Under the pieces are notes generated by a model. That model made no database searches, was not told where the DNA came from, and worked only from the letters and a program-made list of their open reading frames with translations. From NCBI GenBank assembly GCA_002773535.1, contig PFAZ01000009.1, positions 1,388-34,738 of the forward strand: 33,351 nucleotides of DNA. Reading direction: 5' to 3'. This DNA is from Candidatus Harrisonbacteria bacterium CG10_big_fil_rev_8_21_14_0_10_40_38 (lineage in GTDB: Bacteria; Patescibacteriota; Minisyncoccia; UBA6257; 1-14-0-10-40-38). How positions within the stretch are numbered: the stretch's first letter is position 1; each line of letters begins with the position of its first letter. The position numbers were made by a program, and so were the translations under genes. Positions 9,271 to 17,761 of the stretch are shown in pieces.

Positions 9271-10598
9271 AATTTATCCGCAATGCGTCCTAGATTTCGG
9301 ATGATATCGAAAGCGGAATTTGCTCCTATGATGAGCAATATTATTATGAGAACTGATTTATAGTTTTTGATATTTGTGGGCCATTTTTTTATGAGCCAGG
9401 ATATGCCGAGACCTACAAATAACCCAAGGATTGGGTAAAGCGGAAAACGATAACGGGTTTCAACGATAAGCCAAACTATGCCAACGGGCATAACTACGGC
9501 CAATGACGAAAGTAAAACTGCATACTCTTTAAACTTTTTTTCTTTGGTTTTTATACTAACCCATATACCGAAAAACCCTACAACGAACATGACTCCTGCG
9601 TATACAGATGAAAGGCCGGTGGTTGCCCATCTTACCAAGCCTTTAAGGTGGGGCCAGAATGCAAATGGTCTTGCGGGACTAATGTAAATCGAGAGCCTAA
9701 TTAATGATAATCTTAGAAAATCGAGGGGGTTGTTTTTGATATATTTAATACCTTCCTTTTTAAGAATTTCATCAAAATCTATCTGATCAAGACTGGAAAG
9801 ATCTCCATATCCTTCCGGTAGAGGATAATCTACTATGAGTTCACCCGTGGCTCCTTTGTGATTGCCTACATAAATTAAACCGAATGCGGCATTAAACGGT
9901 CTTACTTCGTGATAGATAAAATAATTTCTTATAGTCCATGGCGTGAGACAGATTATTATTATGCCCGCAAAGAGAAAAAATTTTTTGTAATTTTTTTTAT
10001 AGATTAGGAATATGCAAACAGGGATTACCAGAAGTGATAAATTTGACCGAGTGAGCATAGCCGCTGATAGAAAAATTCCTGAAATAGACAGGAGGTGCGC
10101 CTTGTCTTTGGTGATGCTCTTAATAAGAAAATAAAGAAATCCGGAAATAAGAAATACAACCAGTGTTTCTGTGAGAAGCATGGAGGATACCGTGATAAGA
10201 TCAGGTGAAAAGCCAATGAGAAAAGCTCCTACAAGAGCGGGTAATGAAAAATTATTTGGATCAATGCTTTTTATAGATTTGTATACAAAATATGCCGAAG
10301 CTCCGAGAAGAAGCGCGTGAATAATCCAAACTGCTTCATATGAATGACCGAAAATACGGAAAATAAATCCTAGAAAAAATTCGTAACCCGGTCCGGGTCT
10401 GCCTATAGCGCTGTTTTCGTCATATCCACTTCCCTGCGCTATATCCCACGCAATATTGTCATATGCTTTTGCGTCTACCGTTGGTTCGATGCGAAAAGAA
10501 AAGGAATAAATAATTGAAGAAAGAATTGATCCACTAATAATAAAACTTAAAATAAGTTTTTCATTTTTTTCTATCCAGTTTGAAATTTTTTTAAGCAT
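9267..10598 (-). CDS. GT-C membrane glycosyltransferase (PMT/ArnT-like)
   Basis: This 443-residue protein has about nine hydrophobic segments. The first (about 13-34) is followed by an extracytoplasmic loop with acidic residues (PTVDAKAYDNIAWD), the catalytic position in PMT/ArnT enzymes, and by GRPGPGYEFFLGF, typical of the family. Such enzymes take a sugar from a polyprenyl-phosphate donor and attach it outside the membrane to protein, lipid or glycan. It is the last gene of a four-gene minus-strand operon that includes a matching GT2 donor synthase. Its start overlaps the flippase-like gene by 8 bases. Acceptor unknown. Confidence 0.82.
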   Translation of the reverse strand: MLKKISNWIEKNEKLILSFIISGSILSSIIYSFSFRIEPTVDAKAYDNIAWDIAQGSGYDENSAIGRPGPGYEFFLGFIFRIFGHSYEAVWIIHALLLGASAYFVYKSIKSIDPNNFSLPALVGAFLIGFSPDLITVSSMLLTETLVVFLISGFLYFLIKSITKDKAHLLSISGIFLSAAMLTRSNLSLLVIPVCIFLIYKKNYKKFFLFAGIIIICLTPWTIRNYFIYHEVRPFNAAFGLIYVGNHKGATGELIVDYPLPEGYGDLSSLDQIDFDEILKKEGIKYIKNNPLDFLRLSLIRLSIYISPARPFAFWPHLKGLVRWATTGLSSVYAGVMFVVGFFGIWVSIKTKEKKFKEYAVLLSSLAVVMPVGIVWLIVETRYRFPLYPILGLFVGLGISWLIKKWPTNIKNYKSVLIIILLIIGANSAFDIIRNLGRIADKF

Positions 10599-11571
10599 AG
10601 GTTTTCTTTTTTTCTTGAATTCTTATATAGGCCTCAAGTAATCCTCCAAGGAGCGAATATGTGGTAAAGAGGATTAAGGCCAGAGATGCGGTTGCTGCAG
10701 CTTTCTCACTGGTCGCGCCTAAGGCAGTCAATATATAGACAGTACTTCCCTCTCTTAACCCAATACCCCCAAGTGTTACAGGGATAAAAATAAGGGCTGT
10801 TGAAATTAAATAGCTAAAAGCTATTGTAAAGATTCCGACTTCCAGACTAACTGATTTACCTAGTATAAAAAGCGTAACTATGCTCATTATCGTTGAGCCA
10901 AGAGAGAAAAGAGTGGCTATCCAAATCTGGTTTTTATTTTCTGATGTCTTTTTAAGACCTTCTTTAACTTTTGATAGAAAAATTTTGATATGATTTATGG
11001 AAATTTTTTGTTCAAAAAAATTAATGACCATGTAAGATCTTTGACTCAAGATAATAGAGAAACCTACGATTGCTGCGAAAAAAACAAAAAGACCAATAAA
11101 TATTTTTGAGACTCCGAATATATCTATGTAATTTGTATCAAATAAAAAGAAGAGGCACAAAACAAGAAAAAGACCCGCGACGCCGAGCATCCTATCAATA
11201 ATGACTGATAAAAAATAGTTGCTAGTTTCTGTTTTTGTTTTTTTGGAAAATCTATAAGCGCAGGCAAGGTCTCCGGAAAGTTTTCCACCTGGGAGTATTG
11301 TGCCATAAAATATGGCAATAAGGTTATATCCAAAAAGCGTCATAGCTTTTTCTTTGATTCCCATTGAGCTTAAAATTTTTTGCCATCTTACAGCGCTTAA
11401 AAACCAAGCGGTTATCATAGTAAAAGCACCTAAAATAATAAGCCGCTTGTCTCCACCTGATATAGAATTTGAAACTTCTTTTATATCAATTTTTGAGGCA
11501 AGAAAAAAAAGCAATCCTATTGTGATAAAAACTTTACTAAAATATAGAATTTTTTGTTTTGTGGTTGACAC
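10591..11571 (-). CDS. Flippase-like membrane protein (LPG synthase transmembrane region family)
   Basis: This 326-residue polytopic protein has about eight hydrophobic segments. The family signatures are clear: AVRWQKILSSMG, YGTILPGGKLSGDLACAYR, an Asp-Arg in IDRMLGVAG, and GGIGLREGSTVYILTALG near the C-terminus. Members resemble the transmembrane half of lysylphosphatidylglycerol synthase and the archaeal AglD neighbourhood, and are suspected to move or bind lipid-linked sugars. Translation probably begins at GTG 11571, with AAAGGA eight bases upstream as a good ribosome binding site, just after the TAG of the GT2 gene (11573). Its place between a GT2 enzyme and a GT-C enzyme supports a role in polyprenyl-phosphate-sugar traffic. 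Confidence 0.85.
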   Translation of the reverse strand: MSTTKQKILYFSKVFITIGLLFFLASKIDIKEVSNSISGGDKRLIILGAFTMITAWFLSAVRWQKILSSMGIKEKAMTLFGYNLIAIFYGTILPGGKLSGDLACAYRFSKKTKTETSNYFLSVIIDRMLGVAGLFLVLCLFFLFDTNYIDIFGVSKIFIGLFVFFAAIVGFSIILSQRSYMVINFFEQKISINHIKIFLSKVKEGLKKTSENKNQIWIATLFSLGSTIMSIVTLFILGKSVSLEVGIFTIAFSYLISTALIFIPVTLGGIGLREGSTVYILTALGATSEKAAATASLALILFTTYSLLGGLLEAYIRIQEKKKTYA

Positions 11572-11572
11572 T

Positions 11573-12532
11573 CTATTCTTCCTTTAACTCACGAAGTGTT
11601 TTTTGTATTTTTGTCAGTTGACGTTTAATGTCCCTGTTTTGAGTTGCTAGGAAACCAAAAACAAGAACCTGTATGCCAACAACTATAAAGAGAACCGTGG
11701 CGAATAATATCGGTCTTCCTGAGACGCCTTCTTTTATAGAAACTATATACGAATCGATTCCAAGAATAATACCTACTAAAAGCAAGAGAAACCCTATAGA
11801 GCCAAAAAGAAGATAGGGTCTTACATAAAATGAAAGCATTAAGTGCTTCCAGATTGATTTAAATTTGAAATGAGATTTTCTTACTGGCTTTCCGCTTTTT
11901 TTACTTGCCCACTTTAGTATTGCCGGTATTTCTGAAACCCTAAATCCTAAATCTACCGCTTTTGAGAGGATTTCAACATGAAGTTCTTTGTCATTTGCTT
12001 CTAACTCAATAGAATTGAGAACTTCTTTTCTGTAACCCCTTGTCATTCCGGTTACCATTGTAAGTTTACCAGGTATCGCGAGAGCGAATATTTTATTTCC
12101 GAGAAAACTTAATAGCCACCTGAAGAGGGGTACATTCTCCATTTTGCCACCCTTCATATGCGGTGATGCTATGACGATATCTGAATTTCCCTTGTCTAAT
12201 TCTTCAGTGAAACGCTTTATGATTTCACTTCCCCAGTTGAGATCTGATTCAGTCGCTATAACATAATCTCCTTCAGCTGCACGAAATCCTTTTTTAAGAG
12301 CAAATCCCCTGCCCTTGTTTACTGGATAGGAAATTATTCTCATGTGATTGTCTTCATTTTCAAGTATTTCTAAAATTTCTAAAGTTTTGTCAGTGCTTCC
12401 ATCATTGATGACTAAAAGTTCCCAGTCTCTTTCAAGACTTTTTAAAACTTTGACTATTTCTTTTACATTTTCCTCGATAGCTAATTCCTCATTGTATGCG
12501 GGTACAACTACCGAAATTTTTCCATTTTTCAT
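11573..12532 (-). CDS. GT2 glycosyltransferase, polyprenyl-phosphate sugar synthase-like, with two C-terminal membrane helices
   Basis: I chose ATG 12532 (319 residues) over an upstream TTG at 12592. Here ATG and the TGA of the 2-epimerase gene share ATGA, a classic coupling signal, and the protein begins directly with KISVVVPAYNEE. The GT-A core shows LLVINDGSTDKT and NKGRGFALKKGF. The metal-binding position reads ATESDLNWG, so the usual DxD is ESD. Two C-terminal hydrophobic helices and a short charged tail (KRQLTKIQKTLRELKEE) follow. Relatives make dolichyl/polyprenyl-phosphate mannose or glucose at the inner membrane face, feeding GT-C enzymes such as the one encoded two genes downstream. 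Confidence 0.87.
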   Translation of the reverse strand: MKNGKISVVVPAYNEELAIEENVKEIVKVLKSLERDWELLVINDGSTDKTLEILEILENEDNHMRIISYPVNKGRGFALKKGFRAAEGDYVIATESDLNWGSEIIKRFTEELDKGNSDIVIASPHMKGGKMENVPLFRWLLSFLGNKIFALAIPGKLTMVTGMTRGYRKEVLNSIELEANDKELHVEILSKAVDLGFRVSEIPAILKWASKKSGKPVRKSHFKFKSIWKHLMLSFYVRPYLLFGSIGFLLLLVGIILGIDSYIVSIKEGVSGRPILFATVLFIVVGIQVLVFGFLATQNRDIKRQLTKIQKTLRELKEE

Positions 12533-13644
12533 AATTTTCTGAAGTGATTTAAGATAATTTCTACAATTCTTTCGCTTGCTTTTCCATCCCAATACATCGG
12601 CACGTTACCCTTTTTTCCACCATCTGTCAAAATGGCATTAACTTCGCGCATAATTTTATCTTTATCGCTACTTGTAACGATGTTTGTGCCTACCTCAACG
12701 GTTATAGGACGCTCTGTATTGTCTCTTAGGGTAATGCACGGAATCCCGAGAACGGTTGTTTCCTCCTGAATACCCCCCGAATCTGTGAGAACAAGCTTTG
12801 CGTTTTTAACTAACTTCATAAAATCCGCATACCCGAGTGGTTCGATGTAGCGAATGCCTGCATTTGTTTTTATACCAGCTTCTTTTAACTGATTTTTTGT
12901 TCTCGGGTGGACAGGGAAGATAAGTGGAATCTTTTCAGCAACTTTCTCCGAAACAGTTATAAGTTTTGCGAAATCACCTACATTGTCTACGTTCGATGGC
13001 CTGTGCAATGTAATCACTCCATATTTTTTTTCTTCCAAGTTTTCTTTTTCAAGTATTTTTGAAGCGTCGATTTTTTTTTGATTCTTAAGAAGCGAGTCTA
13101 TCATTACGTTGCCTGTAAAATGAATTTTATTTTGAGGAACGCCTTCTCTTTGAAGATTGTCATTTGCGGATTTTTCGGTTGTAAAAAGAAAATCTGAAAT
13201 GCGGTCGGTAAGAACGCGATTGATTTCTTCTGGCATTTTTTCATCAAAACTTCGGAGTCCTGCTTCTACGTGAGCCACGGGTATGTGAAGTTTCTTTGCC
13301 GTAAGCGCTGCAGCTATAGTGGAATTTACATCTCCAACCACCATTACGAGGTCGGGTTTTAACCCACTGCTTGATACAAGAGAAGTTTCGAGTGCCATCA
13401 TGATTTTTGCAGTTTGTTCTGCGTGAGTTCCTGATCCAACACCAAGTGAAATATCGGGCTTGGGAATATCCAAGTCATTAAAAAAATCATCTGACATATT
13501 GGCATCATAGTGCTGGCCGGTGTGTACCAAAACTACGTCAAAAAAAGGCGATGTATTCATCGCTTTTATGAGTGGGGCGGCTTTCATAAAATTTGGCCTC
13601 GCGCCCACAATGAGCATTACTCGGATTTTCCTATCAGAAATCAT
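12529..13644 (-). CDS. wecB: UDP-N-acetylglucosamine 2-epimerase (non-hydrolysing)
   Basis: This 371-residue protein interconverts UDP-GlcNAc and UDP-ManNAc in the cytoplasm. The family signatures are complete: VGARPNFMKAAPLI near residue 13, VHTGQHYDANMSDDFF near 41, GDVNSTIAAALTAKKL, AHVEAGLRSFDEKMPEEINR (key Asp/Glu residues), FTGNVMIDSL, VITLHRPSNVD, PVHPRTKNQL and LTDSGGIQEETTVLGIPC. Length is normal. It heads the operon 13644-9267 and overlaps the GT2 gene by ATGA. The 80-base upstream gap holds a weak promoter-like pair (TTGTAA, 16 bases, TATGTT) and a 12-base palindrome (13713-13724). No ManNAc dehydrogenase gene is seen nearby, so ManNAc itself or a derivative made elsewhere may be the sugar used. 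Confidence 0.95.
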   Translation of the reverse strand: MISDRKIRVMLIVGARPNFMKAAPLIKAMNTSPFFDVVLVHTGQHYDANMSDDFFNDLDIPKPDISLGVGSGTHAEQTAKIMMALETSLVSSSGLKPDLVMVVGDVNSTIAAALTAKKLHIPVAHVEAGLRSFDEKMPEEINRVLTDRISDFLFTTEKSANDNLQREGVPQNKIHFTGNVMIDSLLKNQKKIDASKILEKENLEEKKYGVITLHRPSNVDNVGDFAKLITVSEKVAEKIPLIFPVHPRTKNQLKEAGIKTNAGIRYIEPLGYADFMKLVKNAKLVLTDSGGIQEETTVLGIPCITLRDNTERPITVEVGTNIVTSSDKDKIMREVNAILTDGGKKGNVPMYWDGKASERIVEIILNHFRKL

Positions 13645-13712
13645 GATTTTCTTGTCGGTTATTAATTAGAACATATTTTTGGTTAATATGGTTACAATCG
13701 ATATTTTTTATT

Positions 13713-13724
13713 TTTTCGCGAAAA
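13713..13724. repeat. 12-base perfect palindrome TTTTCGCGAAAA
   Basis: TTTTCGCGAAAA directly follows the stop codon of the GT-C gene at 13725 and lies 69 bases before the 2-epimerase start. It could be a protein-binding site or a weak 3' hairpin. The loop would be too small for a good terminator, so I lean to an operator or chance. Confidence 0.3.
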
Positions 13725-15419
13725 TTAAAACTTAACTTTATATATTTCAACAACGGGCCCGGGATGATTTACTGAAAAAAGAGCGGAGAGAGGATTTGTC
13801 ATATTGTGAACATTTAAAAACCTTTCCGGAGCATAACTATCGGCCAAGGATTTAAACGGAGAAAACCAAACTATTAGTTCTTTTGACAAAAATGTTTTTT
13901 CGAGAGATTCCTGATTTGGAATACTGCCGCCCCAATCGGTTTTTATGTAATATTCAAAATTTTCTTTCTTAAAAAAATCTTCAGGAAGTATATCTATGCC
14001 GATAGTTCGAGCATCCCACGCGGCATAAAATGGTTTTGGGTATGACTTATCACCTGAAGCAAGGAGGGTTCTTTGGCGTGTGTCTAATTTTTCGGGAGCG
14101 AATTTTTCTATCATTTCCAATATTTCCCTATTTTGATTTATTACTTCGTTTGTGTGCGAAAATGTGATAATTTTTGTATTTTCTGGAAGATTCTTATATA
14201 CCCAATCTATTGCTTCTGTTCTGGTATCTTTGGTAAGAAGTTTTGCATCAAATAAAACTGAGAAAGTTAGTGACGGAAGGGCGAGAAGAAAAATAATTCC
14301 GACTAAAGTTTTATTGTTCTCAATTTTTATTTTTTTTATTAATTCAACAGCGGCATATGCTCCAAAGATCACAATATATATCATGAATGGTATTAGTGTG
14401 CGTGATACCCATCCATAAGCAAATAATGGGCCGATAAATAGATAAAAGGCTATTGGGAAAGATGAAAGTAAAATAAATTTCTTCTTGTCATTTTTCAATA
14501 GGAGATATCCTCCGATAAAAGCTAGAATAAAATATATAGGATCGTAAGAGAATAATGTTTTAAATGGGTCGAATACCCTGTTTAGTATCGGTGTTTTCGG
14601 GAGCGGATTGCCATGTATTCCTCCTGTAAATATTTGAGTGGCGCTACTGTCTAAAAATATCTGGAACCTATGAAACACAACTCCGAGACCTCTCGGATTA
14701 ATTGCGATAATGAGAACTAAACCCAAGAAGACGACTGTCCCTAAAATAAAAAGTTTTTTCTTTCCACCGTTCCATCCGGCTATGAGAGTTGGAAAAATTG
14801 TGAGAATACCAGGAAGAAGCATCGCTGCGCTTAAAACTGTCCCGATACCGGCTTTGATGTATGTTTTTGTGGATTTATTATGTAAAAGTTTTGTGCTCCA
14901 CAAAAATGAGAGTGCTATAAAAAATGAGATATATGACCACACTCTCCCCGAATGATGAATATAAACGGATAGAAAACTTGTGGCCCAAAAAAATGCCGCG
15001 ATAAATCCTGCTTTTTTTGAAAATAGATTTTTGCCAATCGCATAAACTAAAAATATTGTTGCTGTGCTTAATAAAACAGATATGAGTCGAACTACAATTA
15101 AAAGATTTGTTGAGTTTATTGAATAAAATGTTCTTAGCTCTGCGAGATTCTTAAAGATGCCGAAAATCATTTCTATACTAAGAAATCCACCGATCCCAAA
15201 AAGAGAAATATAAGCAGAGAGAGGTTGGTGATAAAATATTTCAGGAAAATTTGGAGTGACTGCCTTCTCTTCGAGCATTTTAAGCGCAATGGCAACTTGG
15301 ACGTATTCATCGCCAATATATTTTTGAGGGATGCCATAACTAAGGCCAATTGATGTCAAAATAAAACAGAGGCTGGCTATGCCGACGAGTATAATTACTG
15401 AAGGAGTTATTTTCTTCAT
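13725..15419 (-). CDS. GT-C membrane glycosyltransferase (PMT/GT39-like), 564 residues
   Basis: A long polytopic protein with a first membrane helix at about 8-28, then the periplasmic-type loop YIGDEYVQVAIALKMLEE, whose Asp-Glu pair matches the catalytic acid of the PMT group, and YHQPLSAYISLFGIG, like the H-x-PPL motif. Roughly ten more hydrophobic segments follow. A soluble C-terminal domain of about 170 residues (from TKDTRTEAIDWVYKNLPENTK) is probably outside the membrane. It would transfer a sugar from a polyprenyl-phosphate donor. It stands alone between a terminator-like hairpin and the wecB operon. Upstream, TTGAAT, 17 bases and TAATGT make a poor promoter, so its control is uncertain. 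Confidence 0.82.
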   Translation of the reverse strand: MKKITPSVIILVGIASLCFILTSIGLSYGIPQKYIGDEYVQVAIALKMLEEKAVTPNFPEIFYHQPLSAYISLFGIGGFLSIEMIFGIFKNLAELRTFYSINSTNLLIVVRLISVLLSTATIFLVYAIGKNLFSKKAGFIAAFFWATSFLSVYIHHSGRVWSYISFFIALSFLWSTKLLHNKSTKTYIKAGIGTVLSAAMLLPGILTIFPTLIAGWNGGKKKLFILGTVVFLGLVLIIAINPRGLGVVFHRFQIFLDSSATQIFTGGIHGNPLPKTPILNRVFDPFKTLFSYDPIYFILAFIGGYLLLKNDKKKFILLSSFPIAFYLFIGPLFAYGWVSRTLIPFMIYIVIFGAYAAVELIKKIKIENNKTLVGIIFLLALPSLTFSVLFDAKLLTKDTRTEAIDWVYKNLPENTKIITFSHTNEVINQNREILEMIEKFAPEKLDTRQRTLLASGDKSYPKPFYAAWDARTIGIDILPEDFFKKENFEYYIKTDWGGSIPNQESLEKTFLSKELIVWFSPFKSLADSYAPERFLNVHNMTNPLSALFSVNHPGPVVEIYKVKF

Positions 15420-15463
15420 ATATGAATAAACATTAGCGTACTATTTTTTGTCATTCAAATTAT

Positions 15464-15498
15464 AAAGCCCCGTAGCGGGTTGCTACAGGGCTTTTTTT
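15464..15498 (-). terminator. Terminator hairpin after the radical SAM gene, possibly bidirectional
   Basis: AAAGCCC (15464-15470) pairs with GGGCTTT (15488-15494) and GTAGC (15472-15476) with GCTAC (15482-15486), with one mismatch and a 5-base loop. The stop codon of the radical SAM gene (15483-15485) lies inside the stem. On the minus strand the tail is UUUAUAAUUU. On the plus strand the T run (15492-15498) is better, but no plus-strand gene leads into it. The minus tail also contains TATAAT, so it may double as a promoter element for the next gene. Confidence 0.7.
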
Positions 15499-16991
15499 AT
15501 CAAAACTCCGGCACTTTGTCGAAGGATGTTTGACGGAAGTGGTCCCGTCTGACCCATCGAGTGTTCGTACCGAATCGCCAGAGATGAGGTGTTGTATGGG
15601 ATATTGAGAATGTGCCTGACGTTTCTCTCTAGAGAGTCACGCATGGCAACAAGCTCGTCCCTCGTGAGGTAGTCTGTGTAGACGAAGGATTTGTATCCCC
15701 CGTCCGGTTTTCCCTTGTAGTATTCGGCTTCGGTTGAAAAATCAACATCAACCGAATAAAGATTGTCTCCATTTGAAGTGTAGACCCATATGCCCGGTTT
15801 TGAACTATGCGGCAGAGCGAAGTCGTAATACGGAGTTCCGGGATATGTGGTGATAATGGAGACATCAAAGTCGTCGGGAGCTACCTTGAGAAGCCAGTCT
15901 TCGGTTGCCCGAATTGTTTCTCCTGATTCACCGGGGTGACCTATTGAAAGAAGGGCCTTTACCTTGAGGCCATGACGTCGCGCGATTTCCATGCACCTGG
16001 TGTTTTCTTCTCGAGTGGCGCGCTTGTTCATGTTTTTCAGGATACATGGGGAACCTGATTCAAAACCGACCAGAATCCATCTGAAACCTGCGTCATACAT
16101 TGCCTTTGCTTGTTCGTCGGTGAGAAGTTGGGACTTAACAAATCCCCTTAGGCGCCAAGATACTCCCAGTTCGCTTTGTACGTCTTGGATGCCGCACATC
16201 AGAGGAAGCATTCCCTGATTTACGTTTAACTCATCATCATAGAGCATCATACCTTTGACGCCGTATTCTTTGTGCAAGTGAACCATTTCTGCGATGACGT
16301 TTTCCGCCGATCTGATTCTTGCGCGTCGAAAACTTGGAGACAACCTGCCCCCGCAGAAACCGCAAGGGAAAGGACAACCAAGTTGAGCGATGAGACTCAA
16401 TGCGCGTTCCCCATCGATTTTGTATTTATAGCTATCAACATCGATGAGGTGCCGAGCCGGAAAAGGATAAGTTTCGAGATTACCGGCTCTAAGAAAAAGA
16501 TCTGAATTGGGGTCGTCGGCATCGATTAGTTTTGGTGGGTTTTCCACAACAGCTCTAAGGATAGCCTCTTCTCCATCGCCAGCAACAAGAACGTCAAAGT
16601 GCTTTTCGAGCACGACCATTGCTTCGTGGGCGCGGCTTTGAATACCACGCTTAACTTCGTTCTTCCTTGCGACGGACGTGAGTGTTACGTGGGGTCCACC
16701 AAGAATCAGCCTTGCGTCATCTCTGACCGACTTGATGCTTTCTGCTATTTTACGAGCAGAAGGAAGTTGGGGGGTGGTAGAGGTTATACCAAAAATCTTT
16801 GCATCAGAGTTTTTTGCGTGAAGTCTTGCGACTTCTTCAAAATTGCTTACCCCTGAAAGATCGAGGACTTCGACGGTAAAGCCGGCTCTTTCAAGAACGG
16901 CTCCTACTTTCAAAATACCCAAAGACATAAATACCCGCTCATCAAGCAAAAAAGCCGATGGCGGAGTGATCAAGCACACCGGCTTTCTCAT
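15483..16991 (-). CDS. B12-binding-domain radical SAM protein
   Basis: This 502-residue protein combines an N-terminal cobalamin-binding-like Rossmann domain (residues 1-145: MSLGILKVGAVLERAGFTVE, GGPHVTL, AGDGEEAI) with a radical SAM core. The iron-sulfur motif is C206-x3-C210-x2-C213 (CPFPCGFC). The Asp-x-His-x-x-Gly cobalamin ligand motif is absent, as in many B12 radical SAM enzymes of the BchE/HpnP type. These do methylations or rearrangements on unactivated carbons. Substrate unknown; a sugar or lipid of the surrounding glycan locus is a guess. GGAG nine bases before ATG 16991 is a clear ribosome binding site. Base composition is unlike the neighbours: sampled 60-base lines give 34 and 31 G+C here against 14 in the neighbouring GT-C gene, suggesting transfer. 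Confidence 0.88.
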   Translation of the reverse strand: MRKPVCLITPPSAFLLDERVFMSLGILKVGAVLERAGFTVEVLDLSGVSNFEEVARLHAKNSDAKIFGITSTTPQLPSARKIAESIKSVRDDARLILGGPHVTLTSVARKNEVKRGIQSRAHEAMVVLEKHFDVLVAGDGEEAILRAVVENPPKLIDADDPNSDLFLRAGNLETYPFPARHLIDVDSYKYKIDGERALSLIAQLGCPFPCGFCGGRLSPSFRRARIRSAENVIAEMVHLHKEYGVKGMMLYDDELNVNQGMLPLMCGIQDVQSELGVSWRLRGFVKSQLLTDEQAKAMYDAGFRWILVGFESGSPCILKNMNKRATREENTRCMEIARRHGLKVKALLSIGHPGESGETIRATEDWLLKVAPDDFDVSIITTYPGTPYYDFALPHSSKPGIWVYTSNGDNLYSVDVDFSTEAEYYKGKPDGGYKSFVYTDYLTRDELVAMRDSLERNVRHILNIPYNTSSLAIRYEHSMGQTGPLPSNILRQSAGVLIKKAL

Positions 16992-17061
16992 TATTTTTCT
17001 CCAGCAAGTTGTAAATGAACGACACTAGTATCTGGTAATAACTCTATATGAAAGAATGAGG

Positions 17062-17757
17062 TTAATCAATAAACCTATATTTGATTATGGTTTTTAGAAT
17101 TTTTACACCGTGGCGCCAGTTGATTTTTTTACCCTCTGCATAACTCCGAGGATAATATTTTATAGGAACATCTACGGTCTTGTATCCCTTCTTGATGAGT
17201 TTACAAACAAGCTCATTGTCAAAATCAAAGTCATTTGTTTTTATTTCTACATCGTTTATAGCCTTTCTTGTGAAAGTCTTATAGCATCCTTCGTACTCTC
17301 CTGCGTTGTTTAAATAAAGTATGTTTGTTGTCCATGTAATAATGTGATTGCCAAACCAGCTTAGCCAGTAGAGAGATTTTCTTTTTCTTGCGTCATGCTC
17401 GGGAGCAATGCGAACACCTAATACGACTTCTGATCTTTTTTGGATTATTGGCTCGATCATAGCTTTGTAATCAGTCGGGTCATATTCAAGGTCAGCGTCT
17501 TGTATTAACAGGATATCGCCGGTTGCATTTTTGAACCCGGTTTTTATAGCTCCGCCCTTACCTTGGTTTTTTTCGTGAAAAATATATTTAATGCCTTCCG
17601 TGTTTTTAAGTATTTCTCTTGTTCTGTCTTTTGAGCCGTCATCTACGACAATAATTTCTTTTTCAATGTCTCCGATGTTTATTTTTTTTACAATATTTAA
17701 AAGTTCTTCAATTGTGCTTTCTTCGTTATATGCGGGGATAATTATCGAGAGTTTCAT
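17062..17757 (-). CDS. GT2 glycosyltransferase, dolichyl/polyprenyl-phosphate sugar synthase-like
   Basis: This 231-residue soluble GT-A enzyme begins KLSIIIPAYNEESTIEELL. It has EIIVVDDGSKDRT, NQGKGGAIKTGF, the metal-binding DADLEYDP and a C-terminal basic region (YYPRSYAEGKKINWRHGVK) typical of DPM1-type enzymes. It should make polyprenyl-phosphate mannose or glucose from GDP- or UDP-sugar at the inner membrane face. It lacks the membrane helices of the other GT2 protein in this locus. It ends the minus-strand operon 22501-17062, four bases after the helical protein gene. No terminator is visible in the 70 bases before the radical SAM gene. Confidence 0.9.
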   Translation of the reverse strand: MKLSIIIPAYNEESTIEELLNIVKKINIGDIEKEIIVVDDGSKDRTREILKNTEGIKYIFHEKNQGKGGAIKTGFKNATGDILLIQDADLEYDPTDYKAMIEPIIQKRSEVVLGVRIAPEHDARKRKSLYWLSWFGNHIITWTTNILYLNNAGEYEGCYKTFTRKAINDVEIKTNDFDFDNELVCKLIKKGYKTVDVPIKYYPRSYAEGKKINWRHGVKILKTIIKYRFID

Positions 17758-17761
17758 ATAT

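Noticed and set aside
12533-12592. Longer start for the GT2 gene at TTG 12592
   Set aside because: The ATG at 12532 overlaps the preceding stop as ATGA and begins directly with the conserved GT2 strand; the extra 20 residues are basic and overlap the 2-epimerase gene.
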